From assembly GCA_903970385.1 (NCBI GenBank), contig CAJCIN010000096.1, positions 1 through 41,773 on the forward strand: a stretch of DNA of 41,773 bases, given 5' to 3'. Positions 31,875 to 40,239 of this stretch are shown piece by piece (within the stretch, counting starts at the first letter, position 1; each line of letters begins with the position of its first letter). The position numbers were made by a program, and so were the translations under genes. Below the pieces are notes generated by a model. The model was given only the letters and a program-made list of their open reading frames with translations, did no database searches and had not been told where the DNA came from. This stretch comes from Rhodospirillales bacterium. GTDB lineage: Bacteria > Vulcanimicrobiota > Vulcanimicrobiia > Vulcanimicrobiales > Vulcanimicrobiaceae.

Positions 31875-32381
31875 TCAGAAGTCGGCCAGCAGCTCGTCCG
31901 GCGCGGAACGTTGGAACTCGACCAGCCCTTTGAAGTGCACGAGCGAATCCACGAGCGCACGGTCGAGACGGCGGCGCGCCGTCATGCGATCGATGAGGGC
32001 GCCGAGGACGCCGCCGTAGGACGGGTAGTCGAGCCGAACGACGAGCTTCGCGCGCCCGTTCTTCCGTTCGACGCGGAAGTCGATCCGGCGGCGGACGGAG
32101 TATGCGCCGACGAGCGACACGATGTGGCCCTCGAGGTATTGGTCTACCTCGTAGAGCTCCTCTTCGTCCGACATCTTCGCGCGTAGCGCCACGTCGCTGC
32201 CGAGCCCGAACGGCGTGTCCGGGTCGAGCCGCCGCGCCGTGCGCAGGCACGAGAGCCAGACGGGCCACTTCTCCACTTCGCAGAGGAGCGTGAAGGCCGC
32301 CTCGGGCGTACTCGCGAGATCCTGACTGCAATGCAGCGCGCTCGGCGAGAGACGCTCCGGTGTTCCGTACGTGGCGAGCAT
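31875..32381 (-). CDS. SRPBCC/START-like (polyketide cyclase family) protein
   Basis: A 168-residue soluble protein. LASTPEAAFTLLCEVEKWPV is the opening helix pattern of SRPBCC folds, followed by beta strands (DVALRAKMSDEEELYEVDQY, GRAKLVVRLDYPSYGGVLGA) and a long C-terminal helix (RRLDRALVDSLVHFKGLVEF) that closes the hydrophobic cavity. Such proteins bind lipids or other hydrophobic ligands. Ligand unknown. ATG 32381 starts just before the fold; an upstream ATG 32456 would add 25 basic residues. Separated from the ECF sigma gene by ~120 bases rich in small inverted repeats. Confidence 0.75.
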   Translation of the reverse strand: MLATYGTPERLSPSALHCSQDLASTPEAAFTLLCEVEKWPVWLSCLRTARRLDPDTPFGLGSDVALRAKMSDEEELYEVDQYLEGHIVSLVGAYSVRRRIDFRVERKNGRAKLVVRLDYPSYGGVLGALIDRMTARRRLDRALVDSLVHFKGLVEFQRSAPDELLADF

Positions 32382-32424
32382 AGCGCGCCGTTCGCGATAG
32401 ATCGAACCCACCCTGCGGCGACCA

Positions 32425-32495
32425 CTACATCTTGTAGCGACGGTGAGCGTGGGCACAACCTGTGGCGAGATTGTGCATGGCGGTAAATAACCGCC
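32425..32495 (-). promoter_or_regulatory. Cluster of small inverted repeats upstream of the SRPBCC gene
   Basis: Three separate perfect repeats in 71 bases: CTACA-tct-TGTAG (32425-32437), GCACAA-N12-TTGTGC (32453-32476) and GGCGGT-aaata-ACCGCC (32479-32495). The last may end the ECF sigma transcript as a weak hairpin without a U-run. The middle one has operator form. A possible weak promoter (TTGTGC, 16 bases, TACAAG) overlaps them on the minus strand. No gene is seen here. Confidence 0.4.
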
Positions 32496-32503
32496 CTATG
32501 GAA

Positions 32504-33127
32504 TCAGGCCGCGCTCGGCAGCAGCACCGGCCGCAGCAGTTCTTTGAGCCGCGTGCGCGCTCTCGAGAGCCGTGAGCGCACGGTGCCGATCGAGATACCG
32601 GTCAGGCTCGCGATCTCTTCGTAGGAGAGATCGTCGAACTCGCGCATCGCGACGACTGTCCGGAACGCTTCCGGCAGCGCGTCGATGGCCTTGCCGAATT
32701 GGTCTCGCGTCAGCGCGTTGTAGCAAGCGAAATACGGGTCTTCGCCGTCGTGGCGCACGTTCGTGACGTCGACGAGCGCGCTCTGGAGGCGCGCGAGGCG
32801 CACGTCGGCGCGTTTGCGCTTCTTGTTGTGGTCGAAGAACACGTTGACGGTAATCCGGTAGAGCCACGTGTAGAACGACGACTGGCCGCGGAACCGGTGG
32901 AGGTTGCGGAAGATGCGCAGGAAGACTTCCTGGGCGAGGTCCTCGACGTCACCGGAGCTGACGCTGAGCTGCGAGAGAATCCGGCGGACGTGCTGGTCGT
33001 ACGAGGCGACGAGTTCGTCGAACGACTCGCGCCGGCCGGCTCGATACGACTCGATCAGGCGCAGGTCGCGCTCGGCACGCTGCAACTGTTCGGCATTGAT
33101 TTTCTTGCGGGGTTGGGCGGCGTGCAT
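32504..33127 (-). CDS. ECF-type RNA polymerase sigma factor
   Basis: A 207-residue sigma70-family factor with regions 2 and 4 only. Region 2: FDELVASYDQHVRRILSQL, VEDLAQEVFLRIFRNLHRF and QSSFYTWLYRITVNVFFDHN. Region 4: LPEAFRTVVAMREFDDLSYE and IASLTGISIGTVRSRLSRAR. Resembles the RpoE-like group. ATG 33127 is set by a strong Shine-Dalgarno (GGAGG, 6-7 bases before). No anti-sigma factor gene is adjacent, which is unusual for the group; the downstream SRPBCC protein has no zinc-binding or TM anti-sigma features. Confidence 0.93.
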   Translation of the reverse strand: MHAAQPRKKINAEQLQRAERDLRLIESYRAGRRESFDELVASYDQHVRRILSQLSVSSGDVEDLAQEVFLRIFRNLHRFRGQSSFYTWLYRITVNVFFDHNKKRKRADVRLARLQSALVDVTNVRHDGEDPYFACYNALTRDQFGKAIDALPEAFRTVVAMREFDDLSYEEIASLTGISIGTVRSRLSRARTRLKELLRPVLLPSAA

Positions 33128-33194
33128 GGAAACCTCCGGCGACTCGGGCAGCCACAGGATAGTTGCTACGACGGCGAAGCGAATGTGAGGTCGA

Positions 33195-34391
33195 CTACGG
33201 TGCCGCGTGCCCTCCAGCAACCCGGCCCGCGCCGACGCCGCGCGCGAATGCGACGAGCGTCGCGATGCCGTACGCGAGCGCGTCTTCGTCGAGACGGAAG
33301 AGCGGGCTGTGCCCCGGGTGGACCGACCCTTTCGCGTCGCTGCGGATCCCGTGGCGGATGAGTAACCCCGGAGCGCGCTCCGCGAAATACGCGAAATCTT
33401 CCGCGCCCATCGTCGGTGCCGGGGTCGAGACCCGCAGCGACGTCTCGGCGGCGAGAAACGCGCGAAAGCTCCGCGCGAGCGCGGCGTCGTTGACGACGGC
33501 GGGATACCCGTAGAAGACCTCGAGCGTTCCCGTCGTGCCGTAGGCGGCGGCGACGTTCTCGACGATGCGCCGCGCACGTGCCTCGAGCCCCGCCCGGATC
33601 GTCGCATCCTGCGTCCGGAACGTGCCGGTCATCCGGACGCGGTCGGCGATGATGTTGTTCCGGTAGCCGCCCTCGATCGTGCCGATCGTCACGACGATCG
33701 TCGCGAGCGGGTCCGTCTCGCGCGCGGCGATGTTCTGCAGCGCGAGGACGACGGCCGCGGCGGCGGGTATCGCATCGACCGCGGTGTGCGGCGACGCTCC
33801 GTGGCCGCCGCGCCCTTCGATCGTCACGTGGAATTCGTCGGCCGCGGCGTTGACCGCGCCCGCGTCGAAGCCGATCTCACCCGTCGCGAGGCGGACGTCG
33901 ACGTGCAGCATCGCGACGGCGTCGATCCGCGGGTCGTCCATCGCGCCCGCCTCGATCATCGGCAGCGCACCGCCCGGGCCTTCCTCGGCCGGCTGGAACA
34001 GCAGGACGGTCGTGCCGTGGAGATTCGCGCGGTCGGCCTGCAGCACGCGTGCCGCACCGAGCAGCATCGCCGTATGCGCGTCGTGACCGCACGCGTGCAT
34101 CTTTCCCGCTACTTCGGAACTGAACGATTCGCCGGAGCGCTCGTCGAGCGGCAGCGCGTCCATGTCGGCGCGCAGTCCCGCCACCTTTCCGGGGAGCGCA
34201 CCGCGCACGATGCCGACGACGCCGGTCTTCGCGACGCGACGGTGCTCGATGCCGAGCGCGTCGAGCTCGCACTCGACGATTCCCGCCGTACGCTCCTCTT
34301 CGAAACCGAGTTCCGGAAAGCGATGGATGTCCCGCCGGATCGCGATCGCGCGCTCCGCAACGTCCGGAACGATGGCCTCGATCGTCGTCAT
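33195..34391 (-). CDS. M20-family amidohydrolase (N-acyl amino acid hydrolase type)
   Basis: A 398-residue metallopeptidase-family enzyme. IRRDIHRFPELGFEEERTAG (~18), LRADMDALPLDE (~73), KMHACGHDAHTAMLLGAARV (~97, metal ligands His/Asp), LLFQPAEEGPGGALPMIEAG (~130, catalytic Glu pair) and IEGRGGHGASPHTAVDAIPA (~190, dimerisation/lid domain) match IAA-amino-acid hydrolase/hippuricase relatives. The late MGAEDFAYFAERAPG (~345) supplies the last ligands. It hydrolyses N-acyl amino acids to carboxylate plus amino acid. ATG overlaps the stop of the small membrane protein gene, so it ends the his-fts transcription unit. Confidence 0.92.
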   Translation of the reverse strand: MTTIEAIVPDVAERAIAIRRDIHRFPELGFEEERTAGIVECELDALGIEHRRVAKTGVVGIVRGALPGKVAGLRADMDALPLDERSGESFSSEVAGKMHACGHDAHTAMLLGAARVLQADRANLHGTTVLLFQPAEEGPGGALPMIEAGAMDDPRIDAVAMLHVDVRLATGEIGFDAGAVNAAADEFHVTIEGRGGHGASPHTAVDAIPAAAAVVLALQNIAARETDPLATIVVTIGTIEGGYRNNIIADRVRMTGTFRTQDATIRAGLEARARRIVENVAAAYGTTGTLEVFYGYPAVVNDAALARSFRAFLAAETSLRVSTPAPTMGAEDFAYFAERAPGLLIRHGIRSDAKGSVHPGHSPLFRLDEDALAYGIATLVAFARGVGAGRVAGGHAAP

Positions 34392-34912
34392 GCCCGCTCG
34401 TTCGGACGCCGGGCCGCACCGTCCCGTCGTACGTATGCGAGCACGATCGCAACGGCCGTCGCGCCCAGCGCCGCGAGCGCGCTCGCGACGGCGGAGTCGC
34501 GCGCACCGTCGACACGCCGTTCCGGATGGTCGACCGTCGTCTCGACGTAGCGTTGATCGCCGAGCAACGTGATGCGCCCCCGCCGGACCTGAACGAACGC
34601 GAGCGTCCCCGGCGCGCGGAACAGGCGGTACGCCGTAGCGGACGCGCGCACCTCACGGCGCGCGCCGTCGCCGAATTTCAGCGAGAGTATCGAGCCGGTC
34701 TCCGTGCGGCGCGCGGAACCGACGGCCACGATGCCGACGCCGCAGCCGCCGGCGGCATTCGGCGGCGCGGCGATGCCCGCCGCGCATGCCGGATCCGCGT
34801 CGTACGTGCGCAGATCGGTCCATGCTTGGAGGTAGACCATCGCGAGCGGAACGGCGGCGAGCACCCAAAGCGCCGCCGCCGCGACCGCCGCGACGATCGC
34901 CGCCCGCTTCAG
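34388..34912 (-). CDS. Two-helix membrane protein after ftsZ; probable CTG start
   Basis: A membrane protein of unknown function with an N-terminal TM/signal helix, an extracytoplasmic part with two Cys ([20 protein letters not shown]) and a C-terminal TM helix ([20 protein letters not shown]) before a basic tail; the middle is beta-rich. The first usual start, GTG 34864, cuts into the first helix. From CTG 34912, which overlaps the ftsZ TGA, the frame reads [20 protein letters not shown], a perfect N-terminus with basic residues and then a helix. I therefore prefer CTG, 174 residues. From GTG it would be 158. Confidence 0.65.
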   Translation of the reverse strand: MKRAAIVAAVAAAALWVLAAVPLAMVYLQAWTDLRTYDADPACAAGIAAPPNAAGGCGVGIVAVGSARRTETGSILSLKFGDGARREVRASATAYRLFRAPGTLAFVQVRRGRITLLGDQRYVETTVDHPERRVDGARDSAVASALAALGATAVAIVLAYVRRDGAARRPNERA

Positions 34913-35979
34913 CTACGGTAGCGGAGAAACGCCGGGACTTCGATGTCGTCCATGTTCACGGGTGCGACCTTGTCGAACTTCTGGTCGAAATTGAACGACG
35001 TCGCGGCCGGGTCGTAGGCGCGCCGGCCACCGAAGCCCGCCGCGAGCACGGTGATGCGCACCTTCTGCTGCATCGTCGGATCGATCGACGCGCCGAAGAT
35101 GATCTGCGCGTCCGAATCGACGGCGCGTGCGATCATCTCGGCCGCCTCGTTGACTTCGTACATCGCGAGATCCGTGCCGCCCGTGATGTTGAAGATGACG
35201 CCGCGCGCGCCCTCGATCGTCGTCTCGAGCAACGGCGACGCGATCGCCTTCTGCGCCGCATCCGCCGCGCGGTGCTCGCCCGTGCCTTCGCCGATGCCCA
35301 TCATCGCCGAACCCGCGTCCGTGAGGATCGTCTTGACGTCGGCGAAATCGAGGTTGATGAGCCCCGGCTGCGTGATTAGATCCGAGATGCCTTGGATGCC
35401 TTGGCGCAACACGTCGTCCGCATAGCTGAACGCTTCCTGGAGCGGCGTGCGCTTCTCGATGATCTGCAGGATGCGCTCGTTCGGAATCGTGATCAGCGTG
35501 TCGACCTTTTGTTCGAGATCGGCGATGCCGCGCTCCGCGAGCAACATCCGCTTGCGCCCTTCGAACGAGAACGGTTTCGTGACGACCGCGACCGTCAGCG
35601 CACCCGATTCGCGCGCGAGCTCCGCGACGATCGGCGCCGCGCCCGTGCCGGTGCCGCCGCCCATGCCGGCGGTGATGAAGACGAGATCGGCGCCGTCGAG
35701 CACCATCGCGAGATCTTCGCGCGATTCTTCCGCCGCTTCACGCCCCGCGTCGGGATTCGCACCCGCTCCGAGACCGCGCGTCTTTCCGTTACCGATCTGT
35801 ACCGTGTTGCCGGTCTTCACGTTGCGGAGCGCCTGCACGTCCGTGTTGACGGCGTAGAACTCGACGTTCGTGAGTCCCGCTTCGATCATGCGGTTGACGG
35901 CGTTGCAGCCGCCGCCGCCGATTCCGACGACCTTGATCGTTGCGGCATGTTCGGGATTGTAGCGTTTCGATTCGGCCAT
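34909..35979 (-). CDS. ftsZ: Cell division protein FtsZ
   Basis: A 356-residue tubulin-like GTPase that forms the division ring. [20 protein letters not shown] (~15), [20 protein letters not shown] (~105, tubulin signature), [10 protein letters not shown]-like [20 protein letters not shown] (~205, T7 loop) and [20 protein letters not shown] (~300) are complete. The linker is short (~30 residues), and the C-terminal peptide [12 protein letters not shown] is the conserved FtsA-binding tail. GGAGA precedes ATG 35979. It follows ftsA by 32 bases. Stop overlaps the putative CTG start of the next gene. Confidence 0.97.
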   Translation of the reverse strand: MAESKRYNPEHAATIKVVGIGGGGCNAVNRMIEAGLTNVEFYAVNTDVQALRNVKTGNTVQIGNGKTRGLGAGANPDAGREAAEESREDLAMVLDGADLVFITAGMGGGTGTGAAPIVAELARESGALTVAVVTKPFSFEGRKRMLLAERGIADLEQKVDTLITIPNERILQIIEKRTPLQEAFSYADDVLRQGIQGISDLITQPGLINLDFADVKTILTDAGSAMMGIGEGTGEHRAADAAQKAIASPLLETTIEGARGVIFNITGGTDLAMYEVNEAAEMIARAVDSDAQIIFGASIDPTMQQKVRITVLAAGFGGRRAYDPAATSFNFDQKFDKVAPVNMDDIEVPAFLRYRS

Positions 35980-36011
35980 CAATGTCTCCGTGTAGCGTGA
36001 GAGCGGTGAAG

Positions 36012-37289
36012 TCAATTCCACAAGTCGCCGAACCAACCGGTGACTTTTCCGAAAAACGTTTTCGATCGTCCGTTGTGCCAGATCGCGCCGTCGCCTTTGG
36101 GCCCGAAGAGCACGAGACCGACCGCGGTCGCGAACTCCGGTTGTTTGACGGCATCGGTGAGACCTCCGATCGACGTCGGTACGCCGATGCGTGCCGGCAT
36201 GCCGAAGAAATCCGCGGCGGCGCGTTCGATGCCGGCGAGATGCGCGCCCCCGCCGGTCAGAACGACTTCGGCGAGGATCACGTCGCGCGGTAGACGATCG
36301 AGTTGCGTCTTCGCCATGCGGAAGATTTCGAGGAGACGCGGCGCGACGATCGAGCGCAGTTGCGCGCGCGTAACCGGTTGCGACGTGCGGCCGTCGAGCG
36401 TTTTGACCGTGAACTCCGCGCCGCCGTCGTCCGGCATCGCGCACGCGAGCGTGCGTTTGACGGATTCCGCTTCGGAGAACGTCGTCTTCAACCCGAGCGC
36501 GATGTCGTTCGTGAGGATGTTGCCGCCGACGGGGATCGTCGACGTGTGGATGGCGCCGCCCGATGCGTACACCGCGACGTCGGTCGTCCCACCGCCGATG
36601 TCGAGCAGGACGACGCCGACGTGCTTCTCTTCCGCGAGCAACGTCGCCGCGGACGATGCGAGCGGTTCGAACACGACGCCCGCGGGTTCGAGGCCGGCAC
36701 GGTGAACGCACTTGAGAACGTTCGTGATGAACGTGTTGCCGCCCGTGATGATGTGCGTGTCGACTTCGAGCCGCGCGCCGCTCATGCCGATCGGATCTGT
36801 GACGCCGTCGTGACCGTCGACCGTGAAATGGCGCGGCAGCGCGTGGATGATCTGCCGGTCGGCACCGACGTCGATCAACTTCGACGCCTCCACGACGCGC
36901 TTCACGTCGCCGCGCACGACTTCGCGATCGTCGCCGGAAATCGCGACTACGCCGCGATTGTTCGTGCTCTGAACGTGCTCGCCCGTGACGCCGACGTACA
37001 CGTGCGAGATGTGCACGCCCGCCATGCGCTCCGCCTTTTCGGTGGCGGCTTCTATCGAGCGCACGGTCTCCTCGAGATCCGTGATGACGCCCTTGCGCAG
37101 ACCCGCGCACGGCGCTTCGCCGACGCCGATGATGTCGAGGCCGGCGGCCGTCGACGTCGCGACGACCGCGCACGTCTTCGTGGTACCGATGTCGAGACCG
37201 ACGATGGTCGTCGCCCGAGAAGATTTCGTCAAGCGGCGATGCCCATGCACCCCAATATGTGGTGGTCGGCCTGTGGACTCCTTGTACAT
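36012..37289 (-). CDS. ftsA: Cell division protein FtsA
   Basis: An actin-like ATPase that anchors FtsZ to the membrane; 425 residues from ATG 37289. [18 protein letters not shown] is phosphate loop 1; [20 protein letters not shown] and [20 protein letters not shown] belong to the SHS2 insert region; [20 protein letters not shown] is phosphate loop 2; [20 protein letters not shown] is the adenosine motif. The end [14 protein letters not shown] is the amphipathic membrane-targeting helix. The start is uncertain: TTG 37232 would begin right before the fold (406 residues), and neither start has a clear Shine-Dalgarno. Confidence 0.95.
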   Translation of the reverse strand: MYKESTGRPPHIGVHGHRRLTKSSRATTIVGLDIGTTKTCAVVATSTAAGLDIIGVGEAPCAGLRKGVITDLEETVRSIEAATEKAERMAGVHISHVYVGVTGEHVQSTNNRGVVAISGDDREVVRGDVKRVVEASKLIDVGADRQIIHALPRHFTVDGHDGVTDPIGMSGARLEVDTHIITGGNTFITNVLKCVHRAGLEPAGVVFEPLASSAATLLAEEKHVGVVLLDIGGGTTDVAVYASGGAIHTSTIPVGGNILTNDIALGLKTTFSEAESVKRTLACAMPDDGGAEFTVKTLDGRTSQPVTRAQLRSIVAPRLLEIFRMAKTQLDRLPRDVILAEVVLTGGGAHLAGIERAAADFFGMPARIGVPTSIGGLTDAVKQPEFATAVGLVLFGPKGDGAIWHNGRSKTFFGKVTGWFGDLWN

Positions 37290-37314
37290 ATTGTGGTTCT
37301 CGGCGGTTGGGACG

Positions 37315-38079
37315 CTACTTCCTGAACTCGACGACGGGCGTGGACGGCGCTCGCACATCGACGCTCCGCACGGTGCGCAGCCGCGGCCCGACCTCCGCGA
37401 GGATCGGCGCGATCAATCGCTGTTTGCGCGCGAGATCGTCGTCGTCGCCGAACCGGATCTCGATGCCGCTCGGCAGCACCGCCTCGAGTTCGCCGTATCC
37501 GTCGTGCGCGAAGGAGCGATACCGGTCGCCCGTCGCGGACAACGCGTGTGCGTCGCTCTGCAGCGCCGCGACCTCGGGATTGCGCACGAACGCTCCCGGC
37601 CGGAGGTTCAGCGTTCCGCGGATCGCGTACGTGACGTTCGCGTCGCCGGCGCATGCGCGCGAGAGCACGCGCAGTTTCACGTCGACGAGCGCTTCGTTTC
37701 CGGAACGGTCGAGCACGCACGCTTCCGGCGCGCGCTCCGTGACGTCGATCCACACCGACCCGAGCGGACGCCGGTGCACGACCGCGGTCAGCACGAACGG
37801 GATCGTCTCCACGCGCCGTTCGATCGCGCCGCGATCGAGGAGCCAGACGTTCTCGTGCGGGTCGATCGCGGCGAGCCGCACGACGTCCGCGCGCGCGACG
37901 CGCGACGTCCCGGTGACGGCGAGGTCGTGCAATCGAAACGCGGGCAGGGTCGCGAGCGTCCACATCCCCCACGCGAACGCGCACGCGACGATCGTGCCGA
38001 GGATCCAGTACGTGCCGACGCGCGCGCGAAGCGTGCGCTTCGCGCGCCGCTTGCGGCCCGTCCGCGCACGCGCGCTCAC
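37315..38079 (-). CDS. ftsQ: Cell division protein FtsQ/DivIB
   Basis: A 254-residue bitopic membrane protein of the divisome. A basic cytoplasmic tail (ARARTGRKRRAKRTLRARVG) is followed by one TM helix (TYWILGTIVACAFAWGMWTL), then a POTRA domain: FRLHDLAVTGTSRVARADVV, LDRGAIERRVETIPFVLTAV and VHRRPLGSVWIDVTERAP. The FtsQ beta domain follows (VLDRSGNEALVDVK and later). It links the early ring to the cell-wall synthases FtsW/FtsI. GTG start in a 4-base overlap with the HAD gene stop (GTGA). murB/murC/ddl, its usual neighbours, are absent. Confidence 0.88.
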   Translation of the reverse strand: MSARARTGRKRRAKRTLRARVGTYWILGTIVACAFAWGMWTLATLPAFRLHDLAVTGTSRVARADVVRLAAIDPHENVWLLDRGAIERRVETIPFVLTAVVHRRPLGSVWIDVTERAPEACVLDRSGNEALVDVKLRVLSRACAGDANVTYAIRGTLNLRPGAFVRNPEVAALQSDAHALSATGDRYRSFAHDGYGELEAVLPSGIEIRFGDDDDLARKQRLIAPILAEVGPRLRTVRSVDVRAPSTPVVEFRK

Positions 38080-38915
38080 CCCGCCGCGCGCCCTGCCTCG
38101 GGCTGCGGCAGCACGTACCGTTCGATCGCTTCCGCGACGCCGTCGTGCAGCACGTCGCCGACGACGGCATCGGCCTCCGCCTTCAGCTCGTCCGGCGACG
38201 AACCCATCGCGACGGCGAATCCGGCGGCGCGTAACAACGGCAGATCGTTGTACGAATCGCCGATCGCCATCACGCGATCCATCGGGATGCCGAAGTGCTC
38301 CGCGACCAGTCGCAACGCGACGCCCTTGTCCACGGCCGGATTGAGCATCTCGACGAACTCGGGATTGGAACGCGTGACGTAGGCGTCGCGGCCGCACACG
38401 CGTTCCATCAGCGCCAAGACGTCGGGCGTGCGCGCGGCATCGGTGACGACGTTGACCTTCGTGCTGTCGCGACCGGCGAATTCGTCCGGCAGCGAAGGAA
38501 CGACGACGGGCGACGTGCCCGACGTGCGCGCGTAGAGTTGCGCGTACTCGTTGTCGTTCTCGACGTAGAAACGATCGTCGCGGTAGAACTGCACGTGGAG
38601 CCCGTGTTCTTTCGCGGCCGCGTAGATGCGTAGCCCGACGTCGTGTGCGAGCGCGACCTCGCGTTCGAAGCGGCCGGTGCGCGCATCGGCGAGCACGGCG
38701 CCCTGATACAAGACGATCGGCCCGTCGAGGTCCAGCGCGTCGGCGAACGGCTTCGCGCCGACGTACATGCGACCGGTGACGATCGTGGCCCGGACGCCCG
38801 CGGCCTGCGCGCGTTTGACGGCGTCGATCACGGTCTGCCGGACGGGCTTGCGCGGTTCGACGAGCGTTCCGTCGAGATCGATTGCGAGCAGGAGCGGCAA
38901 CTGCGGCGTCGTCAT
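38076..38915 (-). CDS. Cof-type HAD-IIB phosphatase
   Basis: A 279-residue HAD hydrolase. Motif I LLAIDLDGTLVEP (~9, nucleophile Asp), motif II VTGRMYVGAKPFADAL (~47), conserved Lys in PAVDKGVALRLVAEHFGI (~195) and motif III/IV VMAIGDSYNDLPLLRAAGFA (~218). The cap domain is inserted between motifs II and III, as in the Cof/YbiV group. These enzymes remove phosphate from sugar phosphates, FMN/PLP or similar small metabolites. Substrate unknown. It lies 40 bases after hisD and overlaps the start of ftsQ. A role as a histidinol-phosphatase is only speculative: Cof-type HADs differ from HisB/HisN. Confidence 0.92.
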   Translation of the reverse strand: MTTPQLPLLLAIDLDGTLVEPRKPVRQTVIDAVKRAQAAGVRATIVTGRMYVGAKPFADALDLDGPIVLYQGAVLADARTGRFEREVALAHDVGLRIYAAAKEHGLHVQFYRDDRFYVENDNEYAQLYARTSGTSPVVVPSLPDEFAGRDSTKVNVVTDAARTPDVLALMERVCGRDAYVTRSNPEFVEMLNPAVDKGVALRLVAEHFGIPMDRVMAIGDSYNDLPLLRAAGFAVAMGSSPDELKAEADAVVGDVLHDGVAEAIERYVLPQPEAGRAAG

Positions 38916-38955
38916 CGAGCGCTCGTTTTGGAGCGCGAGCGGTGTGCGCCTGCCG

Positions 38956-40239
38956 TCAGACGCGCATTCGTGCGGTCCGCGCGTGCGCGGGCAGCCCTTC
39001 GAATTCCGCGAGCGCGGCGAGCGGCGCGGCGTCCGCGAGCATGCGCGCCCGGCTGTTCGCGACGAGCGACATCGTCCGGTAGAAATCGGCCGTATGCAGC
39101 CCGGACGAGAAGCGGCCCGCGCCCGAGGTCGGCAGCACGTGATTGCTGCCGGCGATGTAGTCGCCCGCGGCGACCGGCGTATCCGCGCCGAGAAAGAGCG
39201 CGCCCGCGCGCGCGACGTTCGGTACGAGCGACCACGGGTCGCGCGTCTGGATCGAGAGGTGCTCGGGCGCGAACCGGTCGATCACGTCGAGAATTTCGGC
39301 GCGATCCCGCGCGTGGACGAGATACGCGCGATCGTGCAGCACGCGCCGGACGATGTCGGAGCGCGGCAGCGACGCCGCGAAGTCGCCCGCGAGCAAGGCC
39401 GCGACGGCTTCGAGGAGCGCGCGATCGTCGCTGACGGCGGCGACGCGCGCCTCGGGGTCGTGTTCCGCTTGCGCGCACATCTCGCCGGCGACGAAATCCG
39501 CGCGGGCGTTCGCGTCCGCGACGACGAGCACTTCGGACGGCCCCGCGAGACCGTCGATGCCGCACGTCCCGAAGACCTGACGCTTCGCCTCCGTCACGAA
39601 CGCGTTGCCGGGCCCGACGATCTTGTCGACCGCGGCGATCGTCGCCGTGCCGTAGGCGAGCGCCGCGATCGCCTGCGCGCCGCCGACCGCATACAACTCG
39701 TCGACGCCGCAGAGCGCGCACGCGAAGAGGATCGCCGGATGCGTCGTGCCGTCGCGTTGCGGCGGCGACGCGACCACGATGCGGCCGACCCCCGCGACCT
39801 TTGCGGGCACGGTCGTCATCAGCACCGACGACGGTAAGACCGCGGTGCCGCCGGGAGCGTACGCGCCGATCGCTCCGAACGGGCGCACGAGCAACGCCGT
39901 GATGGTGCCGTCCGCTTCGGTCGTCTGCAGGTCGTGCGCGCGCTGCCGTTCGTGAAACGCGCGAATGCGCTCGTGCGCGAGAACGAGTCCGTCCGCGATC
40001 TCCGCGGGTACGAGCGCGCGTGCCGACTCGAGATCCGGGATCGTCACGCGGAGCGACGCGAGCGTCGCGGCCGGGTCGTCCCATCGTCGCGTGTACGCGA
40101 GCACGGCGTCGTCGCCTTGCGCGCGAACGTCGCGCAAGATTCCGCTCACCGTCGCGACGAGCTCGTCCGACGGCGTCCAGCCGCCGGCGTAGAGACCGGC
40201 GAGCGCCGCGCGATCGGACGCTTCGACGATCGGGATCAT
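38956..40239 (-). CDS. hisD: Histidinol dehydrogenase
   Basis: A 427-residue zinc enzyme carrying out the last two steps of histidine synthesis, histidinol to histidine with two NAD. FGAIGAYAPGGTAVLPSSVL (~118), ELYAVGGAQAIAALAYGT (~185), VDKIVGPGNAFVTEAKRQVF (~205), GIDGLAGPSEVLVVAD (~228), MCAQAEHDPEARV (~255, zinc ligands Gln/His) and SNHVLPTSGAGRFSSGLHT (~370, catalytic and ligand His) are all present. ATG 40239 overlaps the hisG stop (ATGA). Confidence 0.96.
   Translation of the reverse strand: MIPIVEASDRAALAGLYAGGWTPSDELVATVSGILRDVRAQGDDAVLAYTRRWDDPAATLASLRVTIPDLESARALVPAEIADGLVLAHERIRAFHERQRAHDLQTTEADGTITALLVRPFGAIGAYAPGGTAVLPSSVLMTTVPAKVAGVGRIVVASPPQRDGTTHPAILFACALCGVDELYAVGGAQAIAALAYGTATIAAVDKIVGPGNAFVTEAKRQVFGTCGIDGLAGPSEVLVVADANARADFVAGEMCAQAEHDPEARVAAVSDDRALLEAVAALLAGDFAASLPRSDIVRRVLHDRAYLVHARDRAEILDVIDRFAPEHLSIQTRDPWSLVPNVARAGALFLGADTPVAAGDYIAGSNHVLPTSGAGRFSSGLHTADFYRTMSLVANSRARMLADAAPLAALAEFEGLPAHARTARMRV

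Noticed and set aside
38076-38915. The HAD protein as histidinol-phosphatase of the his operon
   Set aside because: Its motif order and cap position are those of Cof/HAD-IIB enzymes, not of the HisB N-domain. Proximity alone is not enough.
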